A stretch of DNA of 10,167 nt, from the NCBI GenBank assembly GCA_000434055.1, contig HF999641.1, forward strand, positions 1 to 10,167. The letters are read 5' to 3'. The stretch's first letter is position 1. Every line of letters starts with the position of its first letter. Under the pieces are notes generated by a model, which worked only from the letters and a program-made list of their open reading frames with translations, was not told the origin of the DNA and ran no database searches. The position numbers were made by a program, and so were the translations under genes. This DNA comes from Ruminococcus sp. CAG:488 (lineage in GTDB: Bacteria; Bacillota; Clostridia; Oscillospirales; Acutalibacteraceae). Positions 1 to 6,572 of this stretch are shown in pieces.

Positions 1-224
1 GTGATCGCCGCCGCCATTATTCTCGGTCCGGAAACACGGGAATCACGTCCGATTGAAACTGTAATCTCGTTTGTGTATTTTCCCGTTCTTGCACCGAGCC
101 AGTTTGCGAAGCTTTCGGCAACAGCCATTACAAATTCATCGCTGAGATAGAGTGGCTCATCGCTGAACTGCTCTGCTCCGTAGCCGCGGATATCCGTGCC
201 GCTTTTGAAGCCCTTGAAATTCAT
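1..224 (-). CDS. Phosphohexomutase (phosphomannomutase/phosphoglucomutase family), N-terminus only
   Basis: Only the first 74 codons are visible; the gene runs off the left edge. The start MNFKGFKSGTDIRGYG matches the family opening, where a G-T/S-D-I-R-G loop helps build the phosphosugar site. Residues ~56-69 contain VSIGRDSRVSGPRI, the conserved domain I strand-loop (GRDxRxSG). The catalytic phosphoserine motif (TASHNP type) would lie beyond the window, so substrate and activity cannot be judged. Known members interconvert hexose 1- and 6-phosphates for cell-wall and nucleotide-sugar synthesis in the cytoplasm. The ATG (224-222) overlaps the stop of the DUF2461 gene as ATGA. A GAAAGG ribosome binding site lies about 10 bases upstream inside that gene, so translation is probably coupled. 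The start and family are secure; the choice between phosphomannomutase and phosphoglucomutase is not. Confidence 0.88.
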   Translation of the reverse strand, partial: MNFKGFKSGTDIRGYGAEQFSDEPLYLSDEFVMAVAESFANWLGARTGKYTNEITVSIGRDSRVSGPRIMAAAI

Positions 225-904
225 TTTAACATCGTCCTTTCATCTGATATACCCTTTAAGAAAAGATAAAGCTCGGCGTATTCGTCGAAAGCCTTGCCGA
301 CTTCATCAATAACTTTTTCGCTTTGAAGAGTTTTGAAATCCGTTCTGACCGCCATATAGCCTATTGATTTCATATTGTAATAGGGTTCAACCTCCGGAAC
401 AGGCTCACCCGGCTTTTTCTTTTTATAGTAGTCATTTAAACGAGCAGTACCTACCTTTTCCGCACGGTGAACAGCATGAAGAAAATCCTCGGGATGCTCG
501 ATAAGAGCCTTTCTGTAAAGCTCCCAGAACTGAGCGTCGGCATAGTATGTGCCGACACCGTAGCCCCAGCAATCCTGATTGACCTCGAACCACATACAGG
601 GATAATTCACCCATTCATGCTTGTTTCGCATGAACATCACCCAAAGGTGGTCACGGTACAGTGATTTATCCTTGGTGTAGCGGTTGTCACGTCTGATTCT
701 CGACACCATTCTGACGGGGTCGGTAACTATCATGTCGTCAAGCTCAAAGACCTTGCCCCCGAGAGCCATTGCAATTTGACGAAGCGGAACGGTAAAACCG
801 TCCTTCAGCTCCTGCTTGTGCTCCTCGTAAAATGCCTTGCTGTTTTCAAATCTGTTCTGCGCCATGAGCGCGAGTGTTTCGGGAAAAATTCCGTCGTATT
901 TCAA
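221..904 (-). CDS. DUF2461 family protein, UUG start
   Basis: A 227-aa cytoplasmic protein with no signal peptide or membrane segment. It matches the DUF2461 (TIGR02453) pattern. An N-terminal region carries F-P-E-T-L..L..N-R at ~7-18. A basic block at ~69-83 reads RIRRDNRYTKDKSLY, equivalent to the family's R-x-x-R-D-x-R-F/Y-x-x-D-K-x-x-Y motif. Aromatic strands (W89, W98, W105, W113) follow, and a C-terminal helical part ends the protein. Length is normal for the family. The biochemical function of DUF2461 is not known to me. The start is TTG at 904-902, directly after the in-frame TAA stop of the upstream gene. An AGAGGA ribosome binding site sits 9 bases before it, inside the end of that gene. 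The next in-frame ATG is codon 14 and would cut conserved N-terminal sequence. The stop overlaps the next gene as ATGA. Confidence 0.85.
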   Translation of the reverse strand: MKYDGIFPETLALMAQNRFENSKAFYEEHKQELKDGFTVPLRQIAMALGGKVFELDDMIVTDPVRMVSRIRRDNRYTKDKSLYRDHLWVMFMRNKHEWVNYPCMWFEVNQDCWGYGVGTYYADAQFWELYRKALIEHPEDFLHAVHRAEKVGTARLNDYYKKKKPGEPVPEVEPYYNMKSIGYMAVRTDFKTLQSEKVIDEVGKAFDEYAELYLFLKGISDERTMLK

Positions 905-2167
905 TTATATCAATCCTCTTTTTGCCATTTCCTCGGCGGCAAGCATTATGCCGACCTTGGCACTGTGGAAATTAAGACCGCCCTGCATATATACGGCATA
1001 GGGTTCTCTGAGCGGTGCGTCTGCGGAAAGCTCGATTGATGCGCCGCCCGTGAATGCGCCTGCCGACATGATAACCTTGCTGTCGTAGCCGGGCATATCC
1101 CACGGCTCGGGCGTTACGAATGAGTCGATCGGCGCACCCTTCTGCATACCCTGACAGAAGGCTATCAGGTTTTCCTCATTGCGAAGAAGAACGCTTTGAA
1201 CGATATCAAATCTGTCGTCCGTGCTTTTCGGAGTTGTGCCGAAGCCAAACTCCTCAAAAAGTGCAGCGGCAAAGCGTGCGGATTTAATTGCTTCGCCTAC
1301 AGTGTGCGGAGCGAAGAAAAGTCCCATAAAAAGCTCACGGGAATGGCCGAGCGTTGCGCCGACCTCACGTCCGAGACCCGGAGTCGTCAGCCTGTAGGAA
1401 ATCTTTTCGACAAGATCCGCTCTGCCTGCGACATATCCGCCTGTCTTGGCAATTCCGCCGCCTGCGTTCTTAATGAGCGAGCCTGCGATTATATCCGCTC
1501 CGACCTGAGTCGGCTCGATTTTCTGAGTGAACTCGCCGTAGCAGTTGTCAACCATAACGTCGGCACTGCTGTTCGCCTTGACAATTTCAATTATCTTCGC
1601 TATTTCTTCACAGGAAAGGCTCGGGCGCAGGGAATAGCCTCTTGAACGCTGAATATAAACAAGCTTCGGCTGTTCCTCCTTTACCCTCTTTGCTATCTCA
1701 TCGTAATCGGGCTTTTCGTTTTTGAGGTCAACCTGCTTGTATGTAACTCCGTAATCGGCAAGCGAGCCATCGCCCTTGCCGTCAATTCCGATGACGGAAT
1801 GAATCGTGTCATAGGGAAGACCGGTAACGCAAAGCATGGTGTCACCGGGTCTGAGCATACCGAAAAGCGCAACCGCCAAGGTATGAGTGCCGCAGGTGAA
1901 GTTATGACGAACGAGCGCATCCTCGGCGCAGAAAATATCCGCCGCGACCCTGTCAATCACGTCGCGTCCCCTGTCACCGTAGCCGTAGCCCGTGCTCTCG
2001 GCAAACATCGCCTCGCTTACTCCGTTCTTAATAAAAGCTGAAAGAACCTTTTGCTGATTGTATTCGGTAATTTCATCTGTCTTTGCGAAACAGGGCTTAA
2101 TCTTCTCCAGCGCTTTATCCGCCGCAGAAGCTACCTTTTCGCTCACCTGAAAAAATTCATTGTTCAT
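905..2167 (-). CDS. ynbB: YnbB-type PLP-dependent enzyme (methionine gamma-lyase / aluminium resistance family)
   Basis: A 420-aa cytoplasmic protein of the Met_gamma_lyase / 'aluminium resistance protein' family (PF06838), related to Cys/Met-metabolism PLP enzymes. Features in order: a substrate-loop region STGYGYGDRGRDV at 58-70; a PLP-phosphate cradle around 91-97 (TCGTHTL); MVDNCYGEF at 205-213, where D207 should contact the pyridine nitrogen; and GSLIKNAGGG at 229-238, where K233 is the expected Schiff-base lysine. All key fold-type I residues look intact and the length is typical. True substrates of this family are poorly settled; the names rest on homology and an old aluminium phenotype. 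The ATG at 2167 overlaps the end of the acetyltransferase gene by 11 bases, with GGAG 11 bases upstream. The TAA stop abuts the UUG start of the DUF2461 gene. Family call is confident, reaction is not. Confidence 0.9.
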   Translation of the reverse strand: MNNEFFQVSEKVASAADKALEKIKPCFAKTDEITEYNQQKVLSAFIKNGVSEAMFAESTGYGYGDRGRDVIDRVAADIFCAEDALVRHNFTCGTHTLAVALFGMLRPGDTMLCVTGLPYDTIHSVIGIDGKGDGSLADYGVTYKQVDLKNEKPDYDEIAKRVKEEQPKLVYIQRSRGYSLRPSLSCEEIAKIIEIVKANSSADVMVDNCYGEFTQKIEPTQVGADIIAGSLIKNAGGGIAKTGGYVAGRADLVEKISYRLTTPGLGREVGATLGHSRELFMGLFFAPHTVGEAIKSARFAAALFEEFGFGTTPKSTDDRFDIVQSVLLRNEENLIAFCQGMQKGAPIDSFVTPEPWDMPGYDSKVIMSAGAFTGGASIELSADAPLREPYAVYMQGGLNFHSAKVGIMLAAEEMAKRGLI

Positions 2168-2909
2168 CGGTTATTATACTCCATTCGTTTTTTACTTCAA
2201 ATCCAATTGATTTATAAAATTCAACTATACTATCGTGCTTGCAAAGAAGCTCGACACGTTTATTTTTTTCACTCTCGGCAAGCCTTGTCACAAGTGCGCC
2301 TGCCAGCCCCCTGCCCCTGTATTCGGGACGGGTCGCAACCGCTCCGAGAAGCACCGCCGTCTCTGTCGAGAAAAGCTTCATCGCACATGCGACGGTTTTC
2401 CCGCCCTCAACAGCCGATAAGGCCGAGGTCACTCCTCTGTTAATTCTGAACGTTGTGTCCGAGAGCCACGGGAGATAATCCCCAACTCCGACCAGCTTTG
2501 CCGATTTGATTATATCATAAATTTCCTTCGGACGGAATATGTTATCCGCCTGAATTTCTTTAATTTCATTTTTATTTTTAATGTATTCCACAACGTAGCC
2601 TTCAAGACTCGATTCCGCGCCCATCAGCTCTGCGATTCTTTTCTCGCACTGAACGGTGCAAAAGCCGACAATTTGCAAAAAAGCATGGATTTCTTCGGCA
2701 TTTTCGCCCGTTGATGTGAGCGTTGCGTCTCCGTCAATTCTGCTGACTGCGGAAATTATATTCCCGTCATAGTCCGTCTGTTTCCAGAATTTCACGAAAT
2801 CGTAATCCGTCGAATAGCAATTATAAAGGCATGATATCCTTGTGCCGAAAACGTCACGCCGACAAAATTCGACAAAATCCTTGTCGCCCTTTTCGACCGC
2901 CTTAAGCAT
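2157..2909 (-). CDS. GNAT family N-acetyltransferase
   Basis: With the start chosen here the protein is 250 aa. The C-terminal part (~152-250) is a GNAT domain. The acetyl-CoA loop lies in AVATRPEYRGRGLAGALV at ~190-207, with R-G-R-G-L-A as the R/Q-x-x-G-x-G/A motif. It is followed by a helix and the final FYKSIGFE segment (231-238) typical of GNATs. The N-terminal ~150 residues are family-specific and I do not recognise them. The acceptor substrate is unknown. I place the start at ATG 2909-2907, because GAGGAG lies 7 bases upstream. A GTG 24 bases earlier (2933) is in frame but has no ribosome binding site. The chosen ATG overlaps the upstream M42 stop by 8 bases (ATGCTTAA). Location in a peptidase operon might suggest acetylation of an amino compound, but that is speculation. 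Confidence 0.85.
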   Translation of the reverse strand: MLKAVEKGDKDFVEFCRRDVFGTRISCLYNCYSTDYDFVKFWKQTDYDGNIISAVSRIDGDATLTSTGENAEEIHAFLQIVGFCTVQCEKRIAELMGAESSLEGYVVEYIKNKNEIKEIQADNIFRPKEIYDIIKSAKLVGVGDYLPWLSDTTFRINRGVTSALSAVEGGKTVACAMKLFSTETAVLLGAVATRPEYRGRGLAGALVTRLAESEKNKRVELLCKHDSIVEFYKSIGFEVKNEWSIITDEQ

Positions 2910-3918
2910 CGGCAAACTCCTCGGCAAGCGCACGGATAATGCGTTCGCTCTCGGTTATATCCTCCGCCTTCAGCACGCATGACGGCGAATGAAGATAGCG
3001 GCACGGCATTGAAACAGTGACGGTCTTTATGCCGCCTGCCGTCTTGTGGATAACGCCTGCATTGTTGCCGCCCGCAACCGCCGACTTGACCTGAGCCTTG
3101 ATTCCGTCACGCTTCGCAAGCTCAAATGCCTTGTCGAAAAGCTCCCTTGAATAAATCGTGCGTCTGTCCATGAACGAAATAACAGCACCCTCGCCGAGCT
3201 TGCAGACCTTTTTATTCTCGGGCACATCGGCAAGATCCGCCGCAGTCGTTGTTTCAACGACTATCGCATAATCGGGATCAACTCTGTATGCCGCCGTACC
3301 TGCCGAGCCGAGTCCTACCTCCTCGCCCGTTGCGAAATTAAAATACATATCATACGGCAGGTCAGATTTTATCATATTGATAAGTATTGCACAGCCTGCA
3401 CGGTCGTCAAGCGCCTTACACTTGATAAACCCGTCACCGAACTCTACAAAATCGGAATTGAAATATGCACAGTCGCCGAGCGAAACAAGCTTCGCCGCCT
3501 GTTCTGCATTATCCGTTCCGATGTCAATATACATTTTTTCCGGCATGGACATTTTTTCGTCGCCCTTTGTCATGTGAACGGGCTTGAGTCCGATAACGCC
3601 GTTTATTTTTTTCTCACCGACCGTTACCGCTCTGCCGAGCATAACACGCTTGTCAATTCCGCCGATTCTCTCGAAACCGAGAGTTCCGTCTGAATTTATG
3701 CTTGTTATCATAAATCCGACCTCGTCCATGTGAGCGTCAAGCATTACCTTGTTTTTCGGAGTTTTCCTGCCCTTTTTAAACACAATAAGGTTGCCGAGCG
3801 GATCAACCTCATAGCTTTCGGCACAGTCCTTTATTTCATTTATTATAAACTCTCTTACGCCGTCCTCTCTGCCCGAGGTTCCGTTGAGAAGTGAAAGCTT
3901 CTTTACAAGTTCAAGCAT
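2902..3918 (-). CDS. M42 family metallo-aminopeptidase (second tandem paralogue)
   Basis: A 338-aa cytoplasmic M42 (glutamyl aminopeptidase / TET-type / cellulase M-like) peptidase. Expected two-metal site residues are all visible: H63 in DAHMDEVG, bridging D171 in ALDDRAG, catalytic base E199 and ligand E200 in TGEEVG, E222 in VVETT, and H310 in RYLHSPS. The fifth ligand is Glu rather than Asp, as in part of the family. Family enzymes form large self-compartmentalised oligomers that trim peptides from the N-terminus. The residue two after HSP is Cys (HSPSCV), where I expect Glu in most relatives. The start is ATG 3918, with GGAGG 8 bases upstream; a start 30 bases earlier is in frame but lacks such a site. 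The gene overlaps the preceding M42 gene by 8 bases and the GNAT gene by 8 bases. Family assignment is secure, peptide specificity unknown. Confidence 0.93.
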   Translation of the reverse strand: MLELVKKLSLLNGTSGREDGVREFIINEIKDCAESYEVDPLGNLIVFKKGRKTPKNKVMLDAHMDEVGFMITSINSDGTLGFERIGGIDKRVMLGRAVTVGEKKINGVIGLKPVHMTKGDEKMSMPEKMYIDIGTDNAEQAAKLVSLGDCAYFNSDFVEFGDGFIKCKALDDRAGCAILINMIKSDLPYDMYFNFATGEEVGLGSAGTAAYRVDPDYAIVVETTTAADLADVPENKKVCKLGEGAVISFMDRRTIYSRELFDKAFELAKRDGIKAQVKSAVAGGNNAGVIHKTAGGIKTVTVSMPCRYLHSPSCVLKAEDITESERIIRALAEEFADA

Positions 3919-4933
3919 CGAGACCACCTCCGAGAATGTATTCCGCAATCAATTTTGCCGTGTTTTCCACATCGTCAACGGCTATAACTTCAACGCCCGT
4001 GTGCATATTGCGCTGAGGAATCGAAACAAGTCCCGTTCTGATTCCGCCCTTTGAAATTGCTATATGATCGGCGTTTGTACCGGTTGAATCTCCCATCAGC
4101 TCAAGCTGATACGGTATTTTCTTTGCCTCGGCAGTCGCCTTGAGCTTTTGACTAATCCTGTAGTCAAGCACGGGCGCAATGCCTATCATCGGGCCTTTAT
4201 TGAGCTTGCCGCACTTTTCGCTCGGCATATCGGGCGCATCGGCAAAGCTGACGTCAACGGCTATGCATTCATCGGCGTCGAGGTTAAAGCTGCCCGTAAT
4301 CGCACCGTCGCCGCCCGTCTCCTCCTGACCGGAGAAAAGAAGCTTCACGCTCGGCCTTTCCTTCTCTTTCGAGACGAGCTCGGCGGCTCTGATTATCGCC
4401 GCACAGCCTGCGCGGTCGTCGAGAGCGGCGCCGAATATTCTGCCGTTTTCCATCTCGCCGTGAGGACATCTTACCGTTATTCTGTCGCCTTGTGAAATAA
4501 GCTTCTCCGCTTCCTCCTTTGTCATTCCCGTGTCAATAAGAATCGCATCAAAATCCTTGGCTTTCTTAACGTCCTCGGGGGTCGAGAGATGCGGAGGAGT
4601 CGAGGTAACAACGCCGTAAACAGGCTCTTTGCCCCAAACAGTAACGTCCTGAGCGGCAAGAACTCTTGCGTCCGTTCCGCCGCACTTTGCAACACGAAGG
4701 AAGCCGCCGTCCTCAATACCCGTGACGATCATTCCTATCCTGTCCGTATGTGCGTCAAGAAGAACGGTTTTCTCCCCTGCCGGCATGTCCGCGGTAACAT
4801 TGCCGAATTTGTCCTTTTTAACCTCGGCAAATTTCGACACATATTTTTCGATTATATTTGATATTTCTCCTTCCTCTCCGGGCGTTCCGTTCGCCTCGGA
4901 AAGGTCGAAAATCATATCCTTTAAAGTGCTCAT
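3911..4933 (-). CDS. M42 family metallo-aminopeptidase (first tandem paralogue)
   Basis: A 340-aa cytoplasmic M42 peptidase and first gene of the minus-strand operon. Metal and catalytic residues visible: H62 in DAHTDRIG, D172 in ALDDRAG, E204/E205 in SGQEETGG, D227 in AVDVS, and H311 in RNMHTGVEV. The pattern is that of a two-metal aminopeptidase. It is clearly diverged from the next gene's product: Q-E-E-T here against G-E-E-V there, and Asp against Glu as a ligand. That suggests different peptide preference or a mixed oligomer rather than a recent duplication. The ATG at 4933 has GAGGTG 5 bases upstream and lies 41 bases from a strong promoter's -10 box. The stop TGA overlaps the next ATG in ATGCTTGA, with that gene's GGAGG inside the last codons of this one. 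Confidence 0.93.
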   Translation of the reverse strand: MSTLKDMIFDLSEANGTPGEEGEISNIIEKYVSKFAEVKKDKFGNVTADMPAGEKTVLLDAHTDRIGMIVTGIEDGGFLRVAKCGGTDARVLAAQDVTVWGKEPVYGVVTSTPPHLSTPEDVKKAKDFDAILIDTGMTKEEAEKLISQGDRITVRCPHGEMENGRIFGAALDDRAGCAAIIRAAELVSKEKERPSVKLLFSGQEETGGDGAITGSFNLDADECIAVDVSFADAPDMPSEKCGKLNKGPMIGIAPVLDYRISQKLKATAEAKKIPYQLELMGDSTGTNADHIAISKGGIRTGLVSIPQRNMHTGVEVIAVDDVENTAKLIAEYILGGGLDA

Positions 4934-4974
4934 ATTTTCACCTCATTTGTATATACCCGTATAATAACTATTAT

Positions 4975-5003
4975 ATTATAACCTTTATAAACAAAATGTG
5001 CAA
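4975..5003 (-). promoter_or_regulatory. Sigma-A promoter of the minus-strand M42 operon
   Basis: Reading the minus strand, a -35 box TTGCAC (5003-4998) is followed by 17 bases and a perfect -10 box TATAAT (4980-4975). The transcript would start near 4968, giving a leader of about 35 bases before the ATG at 4933. No riboswitch or attenuator is visible in so short a leader. This is the only convincing promoter I see for the six-gene minus-strand run. Confidence 0.85.
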
Positions 5004-5009
5004 TAATAT

Positions 5010-5038
5010 TTGATTTTCTTTTTAAAATAGTTTATAAT
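5010..5038 (+). promoter_or_regulatory. Sigma-A promoter of the LCP gene
   Basis: A -35 box TTGATT (5010-5015), a 17-base spacer and a perfect -10 box TATAAT (5033-5038) precede the LCP gene. A ribosome binding site GGAGGT (5054-5059) lies 7 bases before the ATG at 5067. Only 6 bases (5004-5009) separate this -35 from the -35 of the divergent promoter, so the two likely compete for or share RNA polymerase and regulators. Confidence 0.8.
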
Positions 5039-5066
5039 GTAAAAAAACCACACGGAGGTCTATTTA

Positions 5067-6161
5067 ATGGACGAGAATAAATATCAGGTTATTGATCCGA
5101 CGGATGACAGCTACAAGCTCACAGCTGCCGATCTGAAAAAAGAAAAAAAGAAAAAGCACAAGGGTCTCAAGGTGTTTGTCGCCATTATCCTTGTTTTTGC
5201 AATACTTGCAGGCGGAGCGGGAATATACGTCTACTCCTACCTCAACAAGCTCAATTACGGCGATTCGCAAGGAACGGCAAACCCGAACCTTGACAAAGAG
5301 GAATCCCTGAGCTTTGATAATCAGGCGGACGCCGATGCCGATCTTCGAGCAAGACTTTCCAATAACGTTATTTGGTACGACGACAGAATTGTAAATATTC
5401 TTTTGGTCGGCGTTGACTACGGCGACGAGGAAGCAGTCATGTTCAAGGGCGCATATCTCCCCCGTTCGGACTCCATGATCCTCATCTCGATCAACACAAT
5501 AAACAAAGTGGTCAACATGGTTTCGCTCTCCCGTGCGGCATACGTTGCAATCCCGGGTCACGGCAACAAGCGACTGAACACGGCTCATGCCTACGGCGGA
5601 GCAAGCCTGCTTGTTGACACAATTGAGCAGAACTATAAGATAAGAATTGATAAATACATCACCGTTGATATCTCAGGCTTTGCCCAGATTGTTGACGCTC
5701 TCGGCGGAGTTACGATTGAGATGACCGCGGCGGAAGCGGGCAAGGTTCTCGGCGTTTCGGCGGCAGGAACATACGACCTTGACGGAGACGAGGCGGTTTA
5801 CTATTCGAGACTCCGTTCAATCGACACGGACCGTAAGCGTACGGGCAGACAGAGAGCTGTTCTCAACGCTATCGCTTTAAAGCTCAGAAAATCCTCGGCC
5901 TCCACAATGGTAGACCTTCTTGACACGGTTCTGCCGCTTGTTACAACCAATTTTTCCAAGACGGAGCTTCTCGCTCAGGTTGCAAAGGCACCGAAATATC
6001 TTTCGATGAGCATACATGAGGACATCATTCCCCATGTTCCTTATCCGCTTTCAACCCGTGACGGCAAGGAAGTTCTTATCCTCAACTGGGACGAGGAGGA
6101 TAAATATATTCACGATCTTCTTTATCCCGATATCATTCCCCAGTCGGCAGAAAAAGAATAA
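5067..6161 (+). CDS. LytR-CpsA-Psr (LCP) family cell-wall glycopolymer ligase
   Basis: A 364-aa membrane-anchored protein. It has a short cytoplasmic N-terminus with a lysine run (24-32), one membrane segment (~34-57), a linker, and an extracellular LCP domain (~108-275). LCP enzymes transfer wall teichoic acid, capsule or similar polymers from the undecaprenyl-phosphate carrier to peptidoglycan. Visible key residues are D117 in VGVDYG, R133 and D135 in PRSDSM, R156 in SLSRAAYV, and R248/R250 in YSRLR followed by RKRTGRQR. These match the magnesium- and pyrophosphate-binding set known from Cps2A. One deviation stands out: the usual S-x-x-R-D reads S-L-S-R-A, so the Asp after R156 is Ala157. 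The start has a strong ribosome binding site. The gene stands alone between its own promoter and terminator. The polymer it handles cannot be read from sequence. Confidence 0.93.
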   Translation: MDENKYQVIDPTDDSYKLTAADLKKEKKKKHKGLKVFVAIILVFAILAGGAGIYVYSYLNKLNYGDSQGTANPNLDKEESLSFDNQADADADLRARLSNNVIWYDDRIVNILLVGVDYGDEEAVMFKGAYLPRSDSMILISINTINKVVNMVSLSRAAYVAIPGHGNKRLNTAHAYGGASLLVDTIEQNYKIRIDKYITVDISGFAQIVDALGGVTIEMTAAEAGKVLGVSAAGTYDLDGDEAVYYSRLRSIDTDRKRTGRQRAVLNAIALKLRKSSASTMVDLLDTVLPLVTTNFSKTELLAQVAKAPKYLSMSIHEDIIPHVPYPLSTRDGKEVLILNWDEEDKYIHDLLYPDIIPQSAEKE

Positions 6162-6166
6162 AAATC

Positions 6167-6207
6167 ACCGTACCGAAGTCAAAAGCAAGGCTCGGTACGG
6201 TTTTTTT
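6167..6207 (+). terminator. Rho-independent terminator of the LCP gene
   Basis: A perfect 10-bp inverted repeat, ACCGTACCGA (6167-6176) and TCGGTACGGT (6192-6201), with a 15-base loop. It is followed by an unbroken run of seven T (6201-6207). It starts 6 bases after the LCP stop codon. Confidence 0.95.
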
Positions 6208-6234
6208 GATGTGTTGCGGTAAAATTTCTATCTT

Positions 6235-6254
6235 GGCTCCCTTTTAGGGGAGCT
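6235..6254. repeat. Short hairpin, possible end of a dispersed intergenic repeat
   Basis: GCTCCC (6236-6241) pairs with GGGAGC (6248-6253) over a 6-base TTTTAG loop, with a further G-T pair outside. The surrounding AAAATTTCT..CTTGGC..AGGGGAG pattern recurs loosely, in the opposite orientation, at the right end of the window. Confidence 0.5.
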
Positions 6255-6294
6255 GACTGGGGTTTTATTGAAAATCTGATAAGATCTTGTTTAA

Positions 6295-6312
6295 CCTCCC
6301 ATGCATGGGAGG
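6295..6312. repeat. 18-bp perfect palindrome CCTCCCATGCATGGGAGG
   Basis: CCTCCC-ATGCAT-GGGAGG is self-complementary over all 18 bases. It has no T-run after it and sits about 100 bases past a perfect terminator, so it is unlikely to be a terminator itself. It could be a dispersed repeat core or a dimeric protein site. Function unknown. Confidence 0.6.
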
Positions 6313-6357
6313 CAAGTTAGGTGTCTGCCTCGAAAACAATTTCATCAAAATTTTAAA

Positions 6358-6461
6358 GGTGCGATGTGGGCATCGCACCCTACGACGAGGTGCAGAAAAG
6401 CAAAATTCTGCAAAAGTGTGGTAAGAGAACATTCCGTAGGGGTCGATGCCTACATCGACCC
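6358..6461. repeat. Inverted pair of CGTAGGG hairpin repeats
   Basis: The right unit (6435-6461, plus strand) and the left unit (6384-6358, minus strand) each begin CGTAGGG and contain a 9-bp perfect hairpin with a 4-base loop. The arms are GGGTCGATG/CATCGACCC on the right and GGTGCGATG/CATCGCACC on the left. The stems differ at two pairs and both differences are compensated, so pairing is kept. The 50-base spacer holds another hairpin, TGCAGAA/TTCTGCA (6391-6412). The layout is like a small non-autonomous repeat element; no terminal duplication or transposase is visible. Confidence 0.65.
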
Positions 6462-6496
6462 AAGTTGAGAAGAAATTTTTACCCAAAGCTTCACTT

Positions 6497-6533
6497 CTTA
6501 CAAAACTGTAAGATTTGAGAGCCGTTTTGTAAG
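6497..6533 (+). promoter_or_regulatory. Probable BceR-like response-regulator operator
   Basis: TTACA-AAAC-TGTAA (6498-6511) matches exactly the TNACA-N4-TGTAA inverted repeat that I recall for BceR-like regulators controlling Bce-type transporters. A further half-site TGTAAG type sequence (TTGTAAG, 6527-6533) repeats 21 bp, about two helical turns, after the first. The whole also forms a 10-bp inverted repeat CTTACAAAAC (6497-6506) / GTTTTGTAAG (6524-6533). It lies upstream of a promoter with a poor -35 and directly before a Bce-type ATPase gene, the expected position for an activator. Confidence 0.65.
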
Positions 6534-6563
6534 ACAATTCTATGGAGATACGTTCCTTTTTTC

Positions 6564-6572
6564 TGATATACT
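6564..6572 (+). promoter_or_regulatory. Extended -10 promoter of the ABC transporter operon
   Basis: TG-A-TATACT (6564-6572) is an extended -10 element. At 17-18 bases upstream there is no recognisable -35 (about 6543-6549 reads TGGAGAT), which fits an activator-dependent promoter. The -10 lies in the loop of an 8-bp inverted repeat, TTTTCTGA (6559-6566) and TCAGAAAA (6577-6584). The first gene's GGAGG is at 6591-6595. Confidence 0.6.

Noticed and set aside
1196..1645. 149-codon plus-strand open frame inside the ynbB-type gene
   Set aside because: Antisense to the intact PLP-binding region; no recognisable domain and no start signal.
2910..2933. Earlier GTG start for the acetyltransferase, adding 8 residues
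   Set aside because: No ribosome binding site precedes it, whereas GAGGAG sits 7 bases before the ATG at 2909.
4934..5066. Riboswitch or T-box in the divergent intergenic region
   Set aside because: Both leaders are only about 25-35 bases after the predicted transcription starts, too short for such structures, and no terminator hairpin is present.
5064..5588. 174-codon minus-strand open frame across the LCP gene
   Set aside because: It lies antisense to a gene with clear LCP motifs, its own promoter and a strong ribosome binding site; the frame is a by-product of that gene's codon use.
6358..6461. CRISPR array
   Set aside because: Only two units, in opposite orientation and of unequal sequence; no regular spacers and no cas genes.
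6265..6537. 90-codon open frame on the minus strand in the intergenic stretch
   Set aside because: It runs through several perfect hairpins and the likely operator, has no ribosome binding site I can see, and its protein (many Arg/Pro/Cys) looks like translated repeats.
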